From Akkermansia muciniphila (lineage in GTDB: Bacteria > Verrucomicrobiota > Verrucomicrobiia > Opitutales > Opitutaceae): a DNA stretch of 64,000 nt. The translations under genes were made by a program, and so were the position numbers. Below the pieces are notes generated by a model, which was not told where the DNA came from, did not search any database, and saw only the letters and a list, made by a program, of their open reading frames with translations. Of the stretch, positions 60,718 through 64,000 are shown one piece after another; within the stretch, counting starts at the first letter, position 1; the number at the start of each line of letters is the position of its first letter. The stretch lies in the NCBI GenBank assembly GCA_945888375.1, contig CAMCZZ010000008.1, positions 1 to 64,000 on the forward strand. Reading direction: 5' to 3'.

Positions 60718-63700
60718 TTAAACCGAGCGGCGGGGGGCGAGGCCTTCGACGGCGCGATCGATGGCAGCGGCGAGGGCCGGGCCGCTGATGGGTTTGCTGA
60801 TGTAATCATCCATGCCGGCGGCGAGGCAGCGCTCGCGGTCACCATCCAAAGCATTAGCGGTCATAGCGATAATCCAAGGGCGGCTCGAGGGCGAGTATTG
60901 TTCGCACAGACGCTTGGCGCAGGTGAAGCCATCCATTTCAGGCATCTGGATATCGAGAAAAAGGATGTCAACCGGCTGGCGTGAGATGAGGGCGAGGGCT
61001 TCAAAGCCATGATTGGCGACGCTCGCGGAGTGGCCGAGTTTCTCAAGAATAAGAAGGGCCACGCGCTGGTTCACGGGCAAATCCTCGGCCAGCACGATAT
61101 TCAGGCGGGCGGGGGCTTGCGAGCGCGGTCGCGCGGGAGGGCTGGGTTCGATGGGCAGTAGCAGTTGCACGACGGCATCGAGCAACTCGACAGATTTTAC
61201 GGGCTTTGCGATAATTCGAAAGAGAGGCGAGGCGGCGAAGGCCGGGAGCGTGTCCCCTGCCTGTGCAAGTAGCACGAGTGGCAGCGGCTGAGGGTGGGCC
61301 GGCGGGAGCAGGGTGGGGCTGAGTGAGGCCCCGGCCAGGTCTGGCATGCGACTATCCACCACGGCGACGGCGAGGGGACGGCCTGACTCCATCTGGGAGC
61401 GGGCGGAGGCGGTGTCATCGGCTGCGAGGACGTGGAAGCCCCAGGCGTCCAGTTGTGCGACGAGTTGGCGCCGAAGGCCGGGATGAGCGACGACGACCAG
61501 CACGCTATAGCCGCGCAAGCAGACGGGTAGGGTGGGTGGGGCGACCGGTGGCGTCGCGGGCCTAAGTGGGAGCTCGATGTGAAAAGAGGAGCCAAGGCTT
61601 AGGATGGATTCTGCCCAGATCCGTCCTCTCATCAACTGGACTAGGCGGGCGGTGATAGCGAGGCCGAGCCCGCTTTTGCTGGAGCCTCGAGGCAAGAAAG
61701 AGGTGGTTTGAGTAAAGGTTCTGGTCAGGCGGGCTAAATCGCGGGGGGCGATGCCGACGCCGGTATCGCGCACCGTGAAACGCAGGGTGGCGGCGCGGTC
61801 ATTCTCCACGGGCGGGGCGGTGAGGCTCAGTTCGACTTCGCCTGCGGGGGTGAATTGGACGGCATTGACGAGAAGATTGATCAGAATCTGGCGCAGGCGT
61901 GCGGCGTCCCCCAGGACACCGGGGGGGAGGGCCGGGTCCATGGTTAAAAACAACTCCACGTTTTTGGCGGCGGCCGGTCCGGCGACTATTTCTAGGGCTT
62001 GTTCGGCGCAATCGCGCAGGCTGAGGGCGGAGTCTTTTAACTCTAGGGCGCCGGCTTCGATTTTGGAGAAATCGAGAATGTCGGTTATCAGCGCGAGCAG
62101 GTTCTCGCTACTGGTGCGGATCGTGTCGGTGAATTCGGTTTGTTCGGGACTGAGGCGAGTATTTTTAAGCAACTCCGTCATGCCGACAACCGCGTTAATG
62201 GGGGTGCGGATCTCGTGGCTCATGCTGGCGAGGAATTCAGCTTTGGCCTTGGTGGCGGCCTCGGCCTCATCCCGGGCGGCGGCGAGGTTGTCTTTTTGCT
62301 GGTGAAAATCGCTAACGTCTTGAATGGCCCCGCGAACGGCTACGGTAACACCGCCGACGCGCACGGCCTCGCCGAGGGTCCGGACCCAGCGCGGATTGCC
62401 TCTGGCGGTGGTGAAGGGTAGCTCGATATCGAAGGATTCCCCGCGATCGATGGCGCTCTGAATCAGCCGGGAGATTTTGCCTTCGGCGGTGCCGGGGTAG
62501 AAGGCGCGGGCGGTGGCCGGATTGGGCACGTAGCCTGCGGGCACCTCATGGATGGCGCGCGTAGTGTCGTTCCAATGGAGGGTGTCGGTTGCCAAATCGA
62601 GTTCCCAGCAGCCGATGTGGGCCAGACGACCGACTAGGTTTAAGGACTGCGATTCCCGTTCTAAATGGAGCTGTTGTAAATGCGAGTGGGTGACGTCCTG
62701 GTGGGTGCCGACCAGTTGGAGCGGGTTACCTTCGGGGGTGCGGGAGACGAGGTGGCCGCAGGCCAGAATCCAACGCCAGGAGCCTTCACGATGGCGCAAG
62801 CGGTGCAGGTATCGGAAAACAGGGGTTTCGCCTGAAAAATGCCGTTGTTGGGCCGCTCTAGCCAAGGGCAGGTCCTCGGGGTGGCAGCGGCTTGACCATT
62901 CTTCGATGCGGGGGGCGAGCTGCGTGACCTCTTCGCCGATCTGGGCGGCCCAACGGGCGTCAAAAAAGGTCTCTCCGCTGGGCACATGCCACTCCCAAAG
63001 TGCGAGTCCGCTGGCAGTGAGCGCCTGGGTCTGGCGTTCGTTGTTCTCGCGGAGTTTTACCGCCGCCTCCTTGCTGGCGGTGACGTCGGTGGAAACGGCC
63101 ATGAAACCGGTCAGTGAGCCGGCGGTGTCGTGCAGTGGCACGATTTCCAGATCGGTCCAGTATTCGCTCCCGTTTTTTCGACGGTTGAGGATTTCATGCT
63201 GAAAGGAGCAACCTAGATCGAGGGCTTCGCGCATGGCCTTGATCACCTCGGGGTTGGAGTGTTCGCACTGCAGCAATTGGCCGGGGTTACGGCCGAGTGC
63301 CTCGGCGAAAGGGTAGCCGGATAAACGGGTGAAACTGGCGTTTACCCAAGTGATGCGGCGACGGGCGTCGGTCAAAACCACGGCGTTTTTGGTGTGGGTG
63401 GCGACGAGGGCGAGCAGGCGTGCGTTCTCGGCCGGGGCGCTTGGTGCGGGGCTCGCGCCGGTGAGAGCTTGGCGGGCGCGGCGGCGTAGCAGCAAGAGGT
63501 GGCTGATCAGGGCTAGGCCGAGGCCTATTCCGCAAATCAAAGCGGTGCGAAACAAGAGGCGGGAGGCGGCGGCAAAATTCGGGGCGGGCTTCGCGATCAG
63601 TTGCCAAGTATTCTCGGCGAAGGACAAAGTTTTGCGATACTCGGGGGCGAGCCAGGGATGCTGGGAAATAGTTAAAGGAGCGCGGGGGGGCGAGGCCGGG

Positions 63701-64000
63701 GCGGTAGACGGGTTGCCATGGGTCAACTCCAGAACCAGCTCACCCCCGAGCTCCCTCTCGAGTTCTGCGAGCAGGCGGGGGGCTGCCACGCTCAGGCAAG
63801 TCCAGCCGGCGAGGTGTTTTCGGCGTTCCGTCAGGGAGGCGGGGAGGGGCCCGGAAGTATAGACGGGCTGAAGCAGGAGAAACCCGGGTCCGGCGTTGGG
63901 GGTTTGGGCGGACGGGAGGGGCTGGCTGGAAATGCTTTTGCCGGAGGAGGCCGCCTCTTGGGTGGCTTCGTCGAGCGCCGGGTTTTGGCCGAGATCGAGT
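60718..64000 (-). CDS. Hybrid histidine kinase, CHASE-like sensor, three PAS, HisKA-HATPase, two receivers (5' end outside window)
   Basis: The frame is open to the right edge, so the N terminus is missing. In order: a periplasmic CHASE-like segment (P-G-F-L-L-L-Q-P-V-Y, L-A-G-W-T-C-L-S-V), a transmembrane helix (A-L-I-C-G-I-G-L-G-L-A-L-I-S-H-L), three PAS regions, HisKA (S-M-S-H-E-I-R-T-P-I-N-A-V), HATPase (N-L-L-V-N-A-V-Q-F-T, D-T-G-V-G-I, S-G-L-G-L-A-I), a first receiver lacking the acidic pair, and a complete second receiver (A-E-D-L, F-L-D-I-Q-M-P-E-M-D-G, M-T-A-N, I-S-K-P). It senses an external signal and relays phosphate internally; no Hpt domain or output regulator is seen. GTG 63789 is an internal codon. 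Confidence 0.9.
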   Translation of the reverse strand, partial: LDLGQNPALDEATQEAASSGKSISSQPLPSAQTPNAGPGFLLLQPVYTSGPLPASLTERRKHLAGWTCLSVAAPRLLAELERELGGELVLELTHGNPSTAPASPPRAPLTISQHPWLAPEYRKTLSFAENTWQLIAKPAPNFAAASRLLFRTALICGIGLGLALISHLLLLRRRARQALTGASPAPSAPAENARLLALVATHTKNAVVLTDARRRITWVNASFTRLSGYPFAEALGRNPGQLLQCEHSNPEVIKAMREALDLGCSFQHEILNRRKNGSEYWTDLEIVPLHDTAGSLTGFMAVSTDVTASKEAAVKLRENNERQTQALTASGLALWEWHVPSGETFFDARWAAQIGEEVTQLAPRIEEWSSRCHPEDLPLARAAQQRHFSGETPVFRYLHRLRHREGSWRWILACGHLVSRTPEGNPLQLVGTHQDVTHSHLQQLHLERESQSLNLVGRLAHIGCWELDLATDTLHWNDTTRAIHEVPAGYVPNPATARAFYPGTAEGKISRLIQSAIDRGESFDIELPFTTARGNPRWVRTLGEAVRVGGVTVAVRGAIQDVSDFHQQKDNLAAARDEAEAATKAKAEFLASMSHEIRTPINAVVGMTELLKNTRLSPEQTEFTDTIRTSSENLLALITDILDFSKIEAGALELKDSALSLRDCAEQALEIVAGPAAAKNVELFLTMDPALPPGVLGDAARLRQILINLLVNAVQFTPAGEVELSLTAPPVENDRAATLRFTVRDTGVGIAPRDLARLTRTFTQTTSFLPRGSSKSGLGLAITARLVQLMRGRIWAESILSLGSSFHIELPLRPATPPVAPPTLPVCLRGYSVLVVVAHPGLRRQLVAQLDAWGFHVLAADDTASARSQMESGRPLAVAVVDSRMPDLAGASLSPTLLPPAHPQPLPLVLLAQAGDTLPAFAASPLFRIIAKPVKSVELLDAVVQLLLPIEPSPPARPRSQAPARLNIVLAEDLPVNQRVALLILEKLGHSASVANHGFEALALISRQPVDILFLDIQMPEMDGFTCAKRLCEQYSPSSRPWIIAMTANALDGDRERCLAAGMDDYISKPISGPALAAAIDRAVEGLAPRRSV

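Overview
The window is a GC-rich, gene-dense bacterial chromosome segment of ordinary housekeeping character. Protein signatures (AGX1-type UDP-sugar pyrophosphorylase beside a phosphohexomutase, PII-Amt-PII, fused CobA-HemD, orphan FecR protein, DUF4380-like protein) and start codons preceded by pyrimidine tracts rather than Shine-Dalgarno sequences suggest a Verrucomicrobiota member, probably Opitutaceae. That placement is inference. There is no phage, plasmid, CRISPR array or transposase gene.

Layout: 1-4.1 kb holds the recA 3' end, a membrane-anchored unknown protein, a TPR lipoprotein-like protein, a rhomboid-like protein lacking catalytic residues, and prmB. 4.1-7.2 kb (minus) holds a small histidine kinase and the mlaE-mlaF-mlaD lipid transporter genes. 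7.3-11.6 kb holds rsmD, a nucleoside transporter, a gamma carbonic anhydrase, a second left-handed beta-helix protein and trpS. 11.9-16.8 kb (minus) holds kdgK, the methionine-salvage run mtnB-mtnD-mtnC-mtnA and a YgaP-like rhodanese. 17-22 kb holds an RhlE-type helicase and three unrelated 2-hydroxyacid oxidoreductases. 22.2-28.1 kb holds aspS, a dicarboxylate/amino-acid symporter, and a nitrogen module of two PII genes flanking an ammonium transporter.

28.2-38 kb holds a GspA/GspB pair, an FtsB-like protein, UDP-sugar pyrophosphorylase plus phosphohexomutase, cobA-hemD, der and a DUF4380-like protein. 38.2-44.6 kb holds fmt, a TolA-like coiled-coil protein with a PfkB kinase and an MFS transporter, an ExbB/ExbD pair and an HDOD protein. 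44.6-51.8 kb holds a DciA-like protein, an oligopeptide ABC importer (oppC, oppB, oppA), a beta-CASP RNase-like hydrolase and lpdA. 52-58.8 kb (minus) holds ppk1, an aldehyde dehydrogenase, tRNA-Phe(GAA) and an SNF2 helicase. 59.2-64 kb holds a FecR-domain secreted protein and a CHASE/PAS hybrid histidine kinase that runs off the right edge.

The most unusual content is intergenic: four copies of a 198-225 bp interspersed element (11636-11850 minus, 33681-33905, 56124-56324, 60472-60669). It has imperfect terminal inverted repeats, a hairpin preserved by compensatory changes, and a probable GNRA-type hairpin. In three copies the same end faces the stop codon of a gene transcribed into it, twice with 0-1 nt spacing. 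I do not recognise it as a named family. It looks like a non-autonomous mobile element or structured RNA repeat adapted to gene 3' ends.
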